From contig NZ_BONX01000044.1 in the NCBI RefSeq assembly GCF_016862935.1, forward strand, positions 62,001-126,000: a stretch of 64,000 nucleotides of DNA. The letters run 5' to 3'. This stretch comes from Plantactinospora mayteni. Lineage in GTDB: Bacteria; Actinomycetota; Actinomycetes; Mycobacteriales; Micromonosporaceae. Position numbers and translations under genes: made by a program. Shown here in pieces: positions 34,985 through 43,966 of this stretch; the first letter of the stretch is position 1; every line of letters starts with the position of its first letter. Below the pieces are notes generated by a model. The model did no database searches. It saw only the letters and a program-made list of their open reading frames with translations, and had not been told where the DNA came from.

Positions 34985-35287
34985 TCAGCTGACCGGGCCG
35001 CCGAAGGCCTCGATACGGTCACCGTCAGCCAGCTTCACCATCGCCCGCTTGGTGTTCTTGCGCTTGCCGTACCCGGTGCGGGTGCGCTTGCGCTTGCCCT
35101 CGCGGTTGAGCGTGTTCACCGTCAGGACGCGCACGTCGAAGATCTGCTGAATCGCGATCTTGATGGCGGTCTTGTTGGCGTCCGGGTGCACCAGGAAGGT
35201 GTACCAGTTCTTGTTCAGCTCGCTGTAGCTCTTCTCCGAGACGACCGGCGCGAAGATGATGTCCCGCGGGTCGGCGATGGTGCTCAC
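34985..35287 (-). CDS. rplW: 50S ribosomal protein L23
   Basis: 100 residues. [40 protein letters not shown] and [15 protein letters not shown]. Docking site for trigger factor and SRP at the tunnel exit. Start overlaps the rplD stop by 4 nt. Confidence 0.98.
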   Translation of the reverse strand: MSTIADPRDIIFAPVVSEKSYSELNKNWYTFLVHPDANKTAIKIAIQQIFDVRVLTVNTLNREGKRKRTRTGYGKRKNTKRAMVKLADGDRIEAFGGPVS

Positions 35288-35937
35288 TTGTCGCTCTCCT
35301 CACCCTGCGTCCCACCGCGGACACCCAGGAACTCGTCCAGGGCCTCCTTGGTGAAGACCACGTCGTCGGCCACCAGCACGTCGTACGTGTTGAGCTGGCC
35401 GGCCTCCAGCAGGTGCACCCGGGGCTCGTTGCGCAGCGAGAGCCAGTTCAGCTCGTCGGTGCTGCTGAGCACCACCAGCACCCGCTTGGCCTCGGTCACC
35501 TTGCGCAGCGCGGTGAGGGCCGCCTTGGTCGACGGCTTCTCGCCGCTGACGAGGGTCTCGACCACGTGCACCTGGCCGCCGCGGGCCCGGTCCGAGAGGG
35601 CGCCACGCAGCGCGGCGGCCTTCATCTTCTTCGGGGTCCGCTGGCTGTAGTCACGCGGGACCGGCCCGTGCACGACGCCACCGCCGGCGAACTGCGGCGC
35701 GCGGATCGAACCCTGCCGGGCCCGACCGGTGCCCTTCTGCTTGTACGGCTTCTTGCCGCCACCGGCGACCTCGCCGCGGGTCTTCACCTTGTGCGTGCCC
35801 TGCCGCGCGGCGGCGAGCTGGGCGACCACGACCTGGTGCATCAGCGCGATGTTCGCCTGCACGTCGAAGACCTCGGCGGGCAGCTCGACGGAGCCGCTCT
35901 TGGTGCCCTCGGCGTCCAGCACGTCAACGGTGGTCAC
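35284..35937 (-). CDS. rplD: 50S ribosomal protein L4
   Basis: 217 residues from a GTG at 35937 that overlaps the rplC stop (GTGA). The tunnel-lining loop [20 protein letters not shown] and [20 protein letters not shown] are unaltered. In E. coli L4 represses the S10 operon; no matching leader site could be identified here. Confidence 0.97.
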   Translation of the reverse strand: MTTVDVLDAEGTKSGSVELPAEVFDVQANIALMHQVVVAQLAAARQGTHKVKTRGEVAGGGKKPYKQKGTGRARQGSIRAPQFAGGGVVHGPVPRDYSQRTPKKMKAAALRGALSDRARGGQVHVVETLVSGEKPSTKAALTALRKVTEAKRVLVVLSSTDELNWLSLRNEPRVHLLEAGQLNTYDVLVADDVVFTKEALDEFLGVRGGTQGEESDK

Positions 35938-36599
35938 TTGGCGACACCGCCCTTCTTCGCCTCGGCCTTCGCCGCCGAGCGGACCAGCACCAGCGCGCCC
36001 TTGGGGCCGGGGATGGCACCGCGGACCAGCAGCAGGTTGTTCTCCGGGTCCACCGCCTGGATGGTGAGGTTCTGCACGGTGTAGCGCGCCCCACCCATCC
36101 GGCCGGCCATCCGGACGCCCTTGAAGACCCGACCCGGGGTGGCGCAGGCGCCGATCGAGCCCGGCGAGCGGTGCTTGCGCTCGACACCATGGCTGGCGCG
36201 CAGGCCGTGGAAGCCGTGCCGCTTCATGACACCGGCGAAGCCCTTGCCCTTGGTCCGGCCGGTCACGTCGATCGGCGTGCCGACGGCGAACGCCTCGACG
36301 CTGACCTCCTGGCCCAGCTCGTAGTCCGCGGCGTCGGTGGTGCGCAGCTCGACGATGTGCCGGCGCGGCGCCACGTCCGCCTTGGCGTAGTGGCCGGTGA
36401 TCGGCTTCTTGACCTTCCGGGGGTCGATCGCGCCGTACGCCAGCTGGACCGCGGAGTAGCCGTCCTTCTCAGCGGTGCGAACCTGGGTGACGACACACGG
36501 TCCGGCCTGCACCACGGTCACCGGGACAACCTTGTTGTTGTCCCAGACCTGGGTCATGCCGAGCTTGGCGCCCAGGATGCCCTTCACTTGCCTGTCCAT
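35934..36599 (-). CDS. rplC: 50S ribosomal protein L3
   Basis: 221 residues. [20 protein letters not shown] start, the long loop motif [20 protein letters not shown] and [20 protein letters not shown]. One of the first proteins in 50S assembly. 11 nt after rpsJ. Confidence 0.98.
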   Translation of the reverse strand: MDRQVKGILGAKLGMTQVWDNNKVVPVTVVQAGPCVVTQVRTAEKDGYSAVQLAYGAIDPRKVKKPITGHYAKADVAPRRHIVELRTTDAADYELGQEVSVEAFAVGTPIDVTGRTKGKGFAGVMKRHGFHGLRASHGVERKHRSPGSIGACATPGRVFKGVRMAGRMGGARYTVQNLTIQAVDPENNLLLVRGAIPGPKGALVLVRSAAKAEAKKGGVAK

Positions 36600-36610
36600 T
36601 AGTCCGGTCC

Positions 36611-36919
36611 CTACAGCTTGATCTCGATGTCGACGCCAGCCGGCAGGTCGAGGCGCATGAGCGAGTCGACCGTCTTGGGGGTCGGGTCGATGATGTCGAT
36701 CAGACGCTTGTGCGTGCGCATCTCGAAGTGCTCACGCGAGTCCTTGTACTTGTGCGGCGAACGGATCACGCAGAAACGGTTGATCTCCGTGGGCAGCGGC
36801 ACCGGGCCCGCGACCTGAGCCCCGGTACGCGTCACCGTCTCAACGATCTTGCGCGCCGAGGAGTCGACCACCTCGTGGTCGTACGCCTTGAGCCGGATGC
36901 GGATCTTCTGTCCCGCCAT
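36611..36919 (-). CDS. rpsJ: 30S ribosomal protein S10
   Basis: 102 residues from the ATG at 36919 ([20 protein letters not shown]). [20 protein letters not shown] and the tail [13 protein letters not shown] are standard. Also serves as NusE in antitermination with NusB. First gene of the S10 group, behind a leader of about 190 nt. Confidence 0.98.
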
Positions 36920-37118
36920 GGTGGCCTCTGTTCCTTCTCTCGCCTTGTCCGTCCCGCCCGCCCGCTCCAGCGGAGCCGCTCTCCCGGGGGAGCGGGATGT
37001 GCCATGCCGGGCTCGGGCGCTGCCCAGGTCCCGTGCTGTCCGACCCCCGCGGTCGGGCGTGTCGCACCCCGGGGCCGGACTCCACCCCGGAAAGTCCGAG
37101 GCGGTCCCGCCCGTGCGG
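36920..37118 (-). other. S10 operon leader region
   Basis: A GC-rich spacer with several short inverted repeats, for example CCGCTC, TCCCGGGG and GAGCGG near 36972-36993. No coding frame resembling a protein family is seen. It would be the 5' leader if transcription starts near 37112. Confidence 0.5.
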
Positions 37119-37147
37119 GAAGTATCGGGGCGCCGGGAGTAGATCAA
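37119..37147 (-). promoter_or_regulatory. Predicted S10 operon promoter
   Basis: On the minus strand: TTGATC (37147-37142), 17-nt spacer, TACTTC (37124-37119). A plausible housekeeping promoter between the tuf downstream structure and rpsJ. Confidence 0.5.
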
Positions 37148-37160
37148 CTACCTCCGGACG

Positions 37161-37199
37161 CCCAGCAAGGGTGGCTGACTGCTGGGCAGCCAGCCACCC
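37161..37199 (-). terminator. Interlocked inverted repeats downstream of tuf
   Basis: CCCAGCA (37161-37167) pairs with TGCTGGG (37180-37186), and GGGTGGCTG (37169-37177) pairs with CAGCCACCC (37191-37199). The order A-B-A'-B' is that of an H-type pseudoknot; alternatively only the 9-bp hairpin forms and acts as the tuf terminator. No U tract. Confidence 0.6.
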
Positions 37200-37274
37200 C
37201 GCCGGTACGCAACCTGACTAGTATGCCGTACTACCGCACGGCAACGCTAATCGGGGTTACCTGAATTACCTGAA

Positions 37275-38468
37275 TTACTTGACGATCTTGGTGACGAACC
37301 CGGCGCCGACCGTCCGGCCACCCTCACGGATCGCGAACTTGAGGTTCTCCTCCATCGCGATCGGCTGGATCAGCTTGACGGCCATCGTGGTGTTGTCACC
37401 CGGCATGACCATCTCGGTGCCCTCGGGCAGCGTGACGACACCGGTAACGTCCGTGGTCCGGAAGTAGAACTGCGGACGGTAGTTCTGGAAGAACGGGGTG
37501 TGCCGGCCACCCTCCTCCTTGGAGAGGATGTAGACGGTCGCCTCGAACTCCGTGTGCGGGGTGGTGGTGCCGGGCTTGACGACCACCATGCCGCGCTCGA
37601 CGTCCTCGCGCTTGATGCCCCGGAGCAGCAGACCGACGTTCTCGCCCGCGCGGGCCTCGTCGAGCAGCTTGCGGAACATCTCGATGCCGGTGCAGACCGT
37701 CTTCTGCGACTTCTCCCGGATACCGACGAGCTCGACTTCCTCGTTCGGCTTGAGGATGCCGCGCTCGGCGCGACCGGTCACCACGGTGCCCCGGCCGGTG
37801 ATCGTGAAGACGTCCTCGATCGGCATCAGGAACGGCTTCTCGGTCTCCCGCTCCGGCTGCGGAATGGCGGTGTCGACGGCGCTCATCAGGTCCATGAGCT
37901 TGTCGGTCCACTCCGGGTCGCCCTCCAGCGCCTTCAGCGCCGAGACCCGGACGACCGGCAGGTCGTCACCGGGGTACTCCTGCGCCGAGAGCAGCTCGCG
38001 GACCTCGAGCTCGACCAGCTCGAGCAGTTCCTCGTCATCGACCATGTCGCTCTTGTTCAGCGCCACGACGATGTAGGGAACGCCGACCTGACGGGCCAGC
38101 AGCACGTGCTCGCGGGTCTGCGGCATCGGGCCGTCGGTCGCCGCGACCACCAGGATCGCGCCGTCCATCTGCGCGGCACCGGTGATCATGTTCTTGATGT
38201 AGTCGGCGTGACCGGGGCAGTCGACGTGTGCGTAGTGCCGCGCCTCGGTCTGGTACTCGACGTGTGCGATCGAGATCGTGATACCCCGGGCCTTCTCCTC
38301 CGGCGCCTTGTCGATCTCGTCGAACGGCGTGTACGGGTTCAGGTCCGGCATCTTGTCGTGCAGGACCTTGGTGATGGCCGCCGTCAGCGTCGTCTTACCG
38401 TGGTCGATGTGACCAATGGTGCCGATGTTGACGTGCGGCTTAGTCCGCTCGAACTTCGCCTTCGCCAC
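37275..38468 (-). CDS. tuf: Elongation factor Tu
   Basis: 397 residues from a GTG at 38468 with AGGAGG 6-7 nt upstream. GTPase motifs GHIDHGKTT (G1), DCPGHADY (G3) and NKSD (G4), plus domains 2 and 3. Delivers aminoacyl-tRNA to the ribosome. No elfamycin-resistance change was apparent by eye. 236 nt after fusA; that spacer holds no recognised gene and no strong promoter. Confidence 0.98.
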   Translation of the reverse strand: MAKAKFERTKPHVNIGTIGHIDHGKTTLTAAITKVLHDKMPDLNPYTPFDEIDKAPEEKARGITISIAHVEYQTEARHYAHVDCPGHADYIKNMITGAAQMDGAILVVAATDGPMPQTREHVLLARQVGVPYIVVALNKSDMVDDEELLELVELEVRELLSAQEYPGDDLPVVRVSALKALEGDPEWTDKLMDLMSAVDTAIPQPERETEKPFLMPIEDVFTITGRGTVVTGRAERGILKPNEEVELVGIREKSQKTVCTGIEMFRKLLDEARAGENVGLLLRGIKREDVERGMVVVKPGTTTPHTEFEATVYILSKEEGGRHTPFFQNYRPQFYFRTTDVTGVVTLPEGTEMVMPGDNTTMAVKLIQPIAMEENLKFAIREGGRTVGAGFVTKIVK

Positions 38469-38704
38469 TGGTGTCCTCCTGTGGACTTCTTGGTTCGTAC
38501 GCCCGGCACGCCATTCGGCGCTCAGGACTCTGTCGACAGCCTTTCCGACCGAGGATTCCCGGCCGGGAAGTCATGTGGGTCTTGCGGCGGTGAAACCTTC
38601 AGGCCCGGTCTAGCAGCCCGGCCCGTGGGCGCCGCGGGCGAGATTACCCGCCTGCGGCACTCGCGGTATCACCGGCCCGGCAGCGGGTCAGTGCGCGTTT
38701 CCGC

Positions 38705-40801
38705 TCACTCACCCGTCGCCTTCGCGATGATCTCCTTCGCCACGCTCGCGGGAACCTCGGCGTAGGAGTCGAACTGCATGCTGTAGCTAGCCCGGCCCTG
38801 GGTCTTCGACCGCAGGTCGCCGACATAGCCGAACATCTCCGACAGCGGCACCAGTGCCCGGACGATGCGAGCGCCGCTGCGCTCCTCCATCGCCTGGATG
38901 ATGCCTCGGCGGGAGTTCAGGTCGCCGATCACGTCGCCCATGTTCTCCTCGGGCGTGGTGACCTCGACGGACATCATCGGCTCGAGCAGTGCCGGGTCGG
39001 CCTTGCGGGCCGCCTCCTTCAGCACCATCGAACCGGCGATCTTGAAGGCCATTTCCGACGAGTCGACCTCGTGGTACTGGCCGTCGAGCAGGGTCAGCTT
39101 CAGACCGACCAGCGGGAAGCCGGCGAGGATGCCGTACTGCATGGCGTCCTGCGCACCGGCGTCCACCGAGGGGATGAACTCCCGCGGAATCCGCCCACCG
39201 GTGACCGCGTTCGCGAACTCGTACGTCGGCGAGTCGTTGTCCAGCGGCAGCGGCTCCAGGCTGACGATGACCCGGGCGTACTGCCCCGAACCACCGGTCT
39301 GCTTCTTGTGGGTGTACTCGATCTTCTCCACCTTGCGGCGGATGGTCTCGCGGTATGCCACCTGCGGCTTGCCGATGTTCGCCTCGACGTTGAACTCGCG
39401 GCGCATCCGGTCCACCAGGATGTCCAGGTGCAGCTCGCCCATGCCGGAGATGACGGTCTGGCCGGTCTCCTCGTCGAGCTTGACCCGGAAGGTCGGGTCC
39501 TCCTCGGCAAGCCGCTGGATGGCGGTGCCCAGCTTCTCCTGGTCGGCCTTGGTCTTCGGCTCGATCGCGACCTCGATGACCGGCTCCGGGAAGGTCATCG
39601 ACTCCAGGATGACCGGGTTCGCCGGGTCGCAGAGGGTGTCGCCGGTGGTGGTCTGCTTCAGACCCTGCACCGCGATGATGTCGCCAGCCTGGGCCGAGCT
39701 GCGCTCTTCCCGCTTGTTGGCGTGCATCTGGTAGATCTTGCCGATCCGCTCCTTGCGGTCCTTGGTGGAGTTGATCACCTGCGATCCGGACTCCACCGTG
39801 CCCGAGTAGACGCGGACGTAGGTCAGCTTGCCCAGGTGCTTGTCAGTCTGGATCTTGAAGGCCAGCCCGGAGAACGGCTCCTTCTTGTCCGGCTTACGCA
39901 GCATCGGGGTCTCGCCGTCGGTCGCGACGCCCTCGATCGCCGGTACGTCCAGCGGCGACGGCAGGTAGTCCACCACCGCGTCGAGCATCGGCTGGACGCC
40001 CTTGTTCTTGAAGGCCGAGCCGCAGAGCACCGGGTTGGCCTTGCCTGCGATGGTTGCCCGCCGGATGGCGGCCTTGATCTCCTCGACGGAGAGTTCCTCG
40101 CCCTCGAGGTACTTCTCCATCACCGAGTCGTCGACGTCGGCGAGGGTCTCGATCAGCTTCTCGCGCCCCTCGGCGGCGGCGTCAGCGAGGTCGGCCGGGA
40201 TCTCCTCGACCGCGTAGTCCTCGCCCTTCTGGGTCTCGCCGCGCCAGGTCAGCGCACGCATCCCGATCAGGTCGACGACACCGATGTGGTCGCCTTCCAG
40301 GCCGATCGGCACCTGGAGCACCAGCGGGGTGGCGTTGAGCCGCTCGATCATCATCTGCACGCAGCGGTTGAAGTCCGCCCCGGTCCGGTCGAGCTTGTTG
40401 ACGAAGCACATCCGGGGAACGTTGTACTTGTCGGCCTGACGCCAGACGTTCTCCGTCTGCGGCTCCACGCCGGCGACACCGTCGTAGACAGCCACCGCAC
40501 CGTCGAGCACCCGCAGCGACCGCTCGACCTCGACCGTGAAGTCGACGTGGCCGGGCGTGTCGATGATCTGGATCGTGTGGCCCTTCCACTCACACTTGGT
40601 GGCGGCGGAGGTGATGGTGATCCCCCGCTCCTGCTCCTGCTCCATCCAGTCCATGACGGCGGCGCCCTCGTGGACCTCACCGATCTTGTAGGTGATGCCG
40701 GTGTAGAACAGGATCCGCTCGGTGGTAGTGGTCTTACCGGCATCGATGTGCGCCATGATGCCGATGTTGCGTACGTTGGCGAGCGCGTCTGCGGCGGCCA
40801 C
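38705..40801 (-). CDS. fusA: Elongation factor G
   Basis: 698 residues. G1 [10 protein letters not shown]3 DTPGHVDF, G4 NKLDRTGA, followed by domains II to V ([36 protein letters not shown]). Catalyses translocation with GTP. Normal length, so the principal EF-G rather than a short paralogue. In the rpsL-rpsG-fusA-tuf order. Confidence 0.98.
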   Translation of the reverse strand: MAAADALANVRNIGIMAHIDAGKTTTTERILFYTGITYKIGEVHEGAAVMDWMEQEQERGITITSAATKCEWKGHTIQIIDTPGHVDFTVEVERSLRVLDGAVAVYDGVAGVEPQTENVWRQADKYNVPRMCFVNKLDRTGADFNRCVQMMIERLNATPLVLQVPIGLEGDHIGVVDLIGMRALTWRGETQKGEDYAVEEIPADLADAAAEGREKLIETLADVDDSVMEKYLEGEELSVEEIKAAIRRATIAGKANPVLCGSAFKNKGVQPMLDAVVDYLPSPLDVPAIEGVATDGETPMLRKPDKKEPFSGLAFKIQTDKHLGKLTYVRVYSGTVESGSQVINSTKDRKERIGKIYQMHANKREERSSAQAGDIIAVQGLKQTTTGDTLCDPANPVILESMTFPEPVIEVAIEPKTKADQEKLGTAIQRLAEEDPTFRVKLDEETGQTVISGMGELHLDILVDRMRREFNVEANIGKPQVAYRETIRRKVEKIEYTHKKQTGGSGQYARVIVSLEPLPLDNDSPTYEFANAVTGGRIPREFIPSVDAGAQDAMQYGILAGFPLVGLKLTLLDGQYHEVDSSEMAFKIAGSMVLKEAARKADPALLEPMMSVEVTTPEENMGDVIGDLNSRRGIIQAMEERSGARIVRALVPLSEMFGYVGDLRSKTQGRASYSMQFDSYAEVPASVAKEIIAKATGE

Positions 40802-40899
40802 TTCAATCCCTACTTGTCGTCTCGTCGTCGTCTCGTCGGTGTGATCGCGACCCTTGCCGGGCTCCGGCGCGGCGGACCGCGCCGGAACCCGGATGGCCG

Positions 40900-41370
40900 T
40901 TACCAGCGGTAGTGCGCGAAGGCCTTGTTGGACTCGGCCATCTTGTGGGTGTCCTCACGCCGCTTGACGGCGGCGCCAAGACCGTTGCTCGCGTCCAGCA
41001 GCTCGTTCATCAGCCGCTCGACCATCGTCTTCTCCCGGCGGGCGCGGGAGTAGGTGACCAGCCAGCGCAGCCCGAGGGTGGTGGCCCGAGTGGGCTTCAC
41101 CTCGACCGGCACCTGGTAGGTCGCGCCACCGACCCGGCGGCTGCGCACCTCCAGGGTCGGCTTCACGTTGTCCATCGCCCGCTTGAGGGTGACCACCGGG
41201 TCGGTGCCGGACTTCTCCCGGCAGCCCTCCAGGGCCTCGTAGACGATGCGCTCGGCGAGCTGACGCTTGCCGCGGAGCAGGATCTTGTTCACCAGCTGGG
41301 TGACCAGCGGGGAGTTGTAGACCGGGTCGGCGACCAGCGGCCGGCGCGGAGCAGGGCCCTTACGCGGCAT
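40900..41370 (-). CDS. rpsG: 30S ribosomal protein S7
   Basis: 156 residues. [40 protein letters not shown] and [20 protein letters not shown]. Primary 16S rRNA 3'-domain binder and the str-operon repressor in E. coli. One nt after rpsL. Confidence 0.98.
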   Translation of the reverse strand: MPRKGPAPRRPLVADPVYNSPLVTQLVNKILLRGKRQLAERIVYEALEGCREKSGTDPVVTLKRAMDNVKPTLEVRSRRVGGATYQVPVEVKPTRATTLGLRWLVTYSRARREKTMVERLMNELLDASNGLGAAVKRREDTHKMAESNKAFAHYRW

Positions 41371-41371
41371 G

Positions 41372-41746
41372 TCAGCTCTTCTCCTTCTTCGCGCCGTAGC
41401 GGCTGCGCGCCTGCTTGCGGTTGCGGACGCCCTGGGTGTCCAGCGAACCGCGGACGATCTTGTAACGCACGCCCGGAAGGTCCTTCACCCGGCCGCCACG
41501 GACCAGCACGAGGGAGTGCTCCTGGAGGTTGTGCCCGACGCCCGGGATGTAGGCGGTCACCTCGATCTGGCTGCTGAGCTTCACCCGAGCGACCTTGCGC
41601 AGCGCGGAGTTCGGCTTCTTGGGGGTGGTGGTGTACACGCGCGTGCACACGCCGCGCCGCTGAGGACTCCCCTTCAGCGCCGGCGTCTTGGTCTTGCTCG
41701 TCTTCGCCTGGCGGCCCTTGCGGACCAACTGCTGGATGGTGGGCAC
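41372..41746 (-). CDS. rpsL: 30S ribosomal protein S12
   Basis: 124 residues from a GTG at 41746 with GGGAG about 10 nt upstream. The streptomycin-relevant lysines are present in [12 protein letters not shown] and [10 protein letters not shown], so the sequence is the sensitive form. Decoding-centre protein. First gene of the str operon, about 290 nt after its predicted promoter. Confidence 0.98.
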   Translation of the reverse strand: MPTIQQLVRKGRQAKTSKTKTPALKGSPQRRGVCTRVYTTTPKKPNSALRKVARVKLSSQIEVTAYIPGVGHNLQEHSLVLVRGGRVKDLPGVRYKIVRGSLDTQGVRNRKQARSRYGAKKEKS

Positions 41747-42013
41747 CGGGTTTTCCGCTCCCTTCGGCCGCCCTCTGCGACCGCGCCGTTGTCTTTAGCC
41801 CCCCGCGCGGGTGGCTCTCCTACATTCCCACCAGGGCCGTCTTGCGACGGTCCCGGCACCCGCGGTCGGGCGTGTCGCCCGCTCGCGGTTTCCGCCGTCG
41901 CTCGTCGACGCCGGATTCCAGCTCGTCGGCACGCTGGGGCGTAGCCGACTCGTTTCGACTTTGTCGTGACGTTGCTCGATTGCCACCACGTGGACTCGGG
42001 CACACGCACGAGT
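41747..42013 (-). other. rpsL 5' leader region
   Basis: About 270 nt between the palindrome at 42014-42033 and rpsL. No recognisable gene. Transcribed if the promoter at 42043-42071 is used. Confidence 0.5.
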
Positions 42014-42033
42014 TGCCCGGGCATGCCCGGGCA
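42014..42033. promoter_or_regulatory. 20-bp perfect palindrome at the start of the str transcript
   Basis: Two direct copies of the self-complementary 10-mer TGCCCGGGCA. It begins a few nt after the expected transcription start of rpsL, 9 nt past the -10 box. An operator or a 5' RNA hairpin is possible. Confidence 0.7.
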
Positions 42034-42042
42034 CGAGAGGAA

Positions 42043-42071
42043 AGAGTACCTACCGTGAGTGGGCACGTCAA
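42043..42071 (-). promoter_or_regulatory. Predicted str operon (rpsL) promoter
   Basis: On the minus strand: TTGACG (42071-42066), 17-nt spacer, TACTCT (42048-42043). The best match to a housekeeping promoter in the window. The start would be near 42036. Confidence 0.75.
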
Positions 42072-42237
42072 AACAGGACTCCGGGAGGTTGTCGACCAAC
42101 CCCCGGCCGGGCCCAGATCTCCGCGTCGCTCCCGACAAGCACTGCCGGTTTCCCAGTGTACCGGCTGATCCAGCGATCGGCCCGTCGGCCCGGCAACCCG
42201 ACAGCCGCCCGCGCAGGGTACCCGGCCGGAACGGCGT

Positions 42238-43338
42238 TCAGACCAGTTGCAGCAGTACCGCCACGGCCAGCGCGAGCACGGTCAGCGCGAGGCCCACCCC
42301 GGCACAGCTGAGCCCGGCGATCGCCAGACCCCGGCCGGTGAACCGGACCGGCGGCGCCGTGGGGCCCGGCACGGCTGCCCCGGCCGCCCGGCGCCGGCCC
42401 GGCCAGAGCGCCCCACCCGCGGGCGAGGTCTGCCGTCGACCCAGTTCCCCCAACAGCACGCCGGCCACCCCGAGCAGCCCGGCGAGCACCGCGAAGGCGC
42501 CCGCCACCCAGCCACCCCAGTCCTGCGGGCTGCTGCCGACCAGGCCCAGGCAGCCGGCGACGAGGGCGACCAGCACGGACCCGACCCCGGTCACCAGCGA
42601 GGCCACCGCCGGCCCGGACGTGACCGGAGCCACCTCCAGGTGCACCAGGCCGAACGGCGTACCCGGGACCGCGTCGACCCGGCTGGGCGCCCGCAGCGAC
42701 TCCCGGGGCGGCGCCGGCACCGCCGCGAACTGGGCACCGTCGGCACCCGGCCCGCCGGCCAGCCCGGGCATCCCGGGGTACGCCGTCGGCGCACCGCCCG
42801 ACGTCGCGGCCCGGACCGGCTCCGCCACCACGTACCCGACGACGCCGGCCGCCCCCGGCGCGCCCGCCGGGCCCGGACCGGAGGTCGGAGTCCCCGGGGC
42901 GGCCCCGGCCATCGGGGTGCTCACCCCCGGCGTCGACCCCGGCCCCGGGCCGGAGGTCGAGGTCGGCAGGCCCGGGTCGGAGGTCGGAGTCGCCGGGACA
43001 GGGCCGGAATCCTGGCCCGACCCCCAGGCGACGGTCGCCGGGGTCGGGGGCGTGGACGGGCTCGGTCCGGAGGTCGGGGTCACCGGGATCGGGGCGGTGG
43101 AGGCGGCTGACCAGCCCGTACCGGCGAGCCCCGGCCCGGCTTCGGATCCGGCCGGCGCAGGGCGCGACCATTCGCTGACCGGCCCGGCCGGCCGTCCCGG
43201 GGCGCTCGTCGGCAGGGCCGCGTCCTCCGCCGGGAGCGTGTACGAGGGCTCGTGGTAACGAGGCTCGTGCTCGGCGGGCTGCCCCGGCGTCTCGTCCGCC
43301 GCGCGCTCCACCCCGGGTGGCTGCGCCTCCTCCGTCAC
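42238..43338 (-). CDS. Pro/Thr-rich membrane protein with DUF4190-like helices
   Basis: 366 residues from a GTG at 43338 preceded by AGGGGGAG. About 240 N-terminal residues are disordered, rich in Pro, Gly, Thr and Ser with TPTSGPGP-like repeats. Three membrane helices follow (VTGVGSVLVALVAGCLGLV, VAGAFAVLAGLLGVAGVLLG, GLALTVLALAVAVLLQLV), resembling DUF4190-type proteins. Function not recognised. It stands between rpoC and rpsL next to a second DUF4190-like gene. Confidence 0.72.
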   Translation of the reverse strand: MTEEAQPPGVERAADETPGQPAEHEPRYHEPSYTLPAEDAALPTSAPGRPAGPVSEWSRPAPAGSEAGPGLAGTGWSAASTAPIPVTPTSGPSPSTPPTPATVAWGSGQDSGPVPATPTSDPGLPTSTSGPGPGSTPGVSTPMAGAAPGTPTSGPGPAGAPGAAGVVGYVVAEPVRAATSGGAPTAYPGMPGLAGGPGADGAQFAAVPAPPRESLRAPSRVDAVPGTPFGLVHLEVAPVTSGPAVASLVTGVGSVLVALVAGCLGLVGSSPQDWGGWVAGAFAVLAGLLGVAGVLLGELGRRQTSPAGGALWPGRRRAAGAAVPGPTAPPVRFTGRGLAIAGLSCAGVGLALTVLALAVAVLLQLV

Positions 43339-43520
43339 GGAACTCCCCCTGGAAACCACCGAGCCGCCAACCACGGCGGAACCGACCGGCCGAGGAGAAT
43401 CCGTCGACCGGGCCCGACACGTCGCGCCAAGGTCAGGTTACCGCCGTGCGGCCAACCACCACCGGCCCGGTTACGTCCGGTGGCCCTGCCGCCGAACACC
43501 ACCCGTCGACGCCGGGCCGG

Positions 43521-43880
43521 TCAGTCGACCCCGGGGGCGAAGTCCTGGCCGCCGGAGCCGTCGGCCAGATTCACCACCCCGATCACGGTCGCCGCCACCA
43601 CCGCGGTCGCGGCGAGCACGACTCCGGCCCAGGCCAACCGCTCACCGCGACGCAGCCAGGCGGCACCGGTCAGGTAACCCCCCGAGGCGTACGCCTCGCG
43701 GCGGGCCTGCCGGGCCAGCAGCATCGCCAGCGTCGCCGGGACGATTCCCCCGACCAGTGGACCGGTCAGCAGTGCCACCAGACCGAGGGCGAAGACCGCC
43801 CGCGACTTGGTGGAGCGCACCGGATCCGGGTCGAACGGATGGCGCGTGGCCGGGCTCGCGGCCGGCATCGTCGTCACCAT
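43521..43880 (-). CDS. Small DUF4190-like membrane protein
   Basis: 119 residues. Two hydrophobic regions ([27 protein letters not shown] and LAWAGVVLAATAVVAATVIGVV) are separated by ARQARREAYASGGYLTGAAW, a layout of DUF4190 proteins. Short acidic exterior tail. 86 nt downstream of the rpoC stop but beyond the strong rpoC terminator, so probably transcribed on its own. No function assigned. Confidence 0.72.
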   Translation of the reverse strand: MVTTMPAASPATRHPFDPDPVRSTKSRAVFALGLVALLTGPLVGGIVPATLAMLLARQARREAYASGGYLTGAAWLRRGERLAWAGVVLAATAVVAATVIGVVNLADGSGGQDFAPGVD

Positions 43881-43916
43881 CTCAGCCTACCCAAGCCGGC
43901 GTACCCGGCCGGAAAA

Positions 43917-43958
43917 CCGAGGCGCCCCGCCCGTCGACCGACGAGCGGGGCGCCTCGG
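43917..43958 (-). terminator. Rho-independent terminator of rpoBC
   Basis: CCGAGGCGCCCCGC (43917-43930) and GCGGGGCGCCTCGG (43945-43958) form a perfect 14-bp stem with a 14-nt loop. On the minus strand it is followed by TTTT. It lies 8 nt after the rpoC stop. Confidence 0.85.
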
Positions 43959-43966
43959 ATATCGCC

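Noticed and set aside
39071-40912. 613-codon open frame on the + strand
   Set aside because: It is exactly antisense to fusA, consists of low-complexity Leu/Val/Asp-rich sequence and has no recognisable motif; such frames arise in GC-rich codons.
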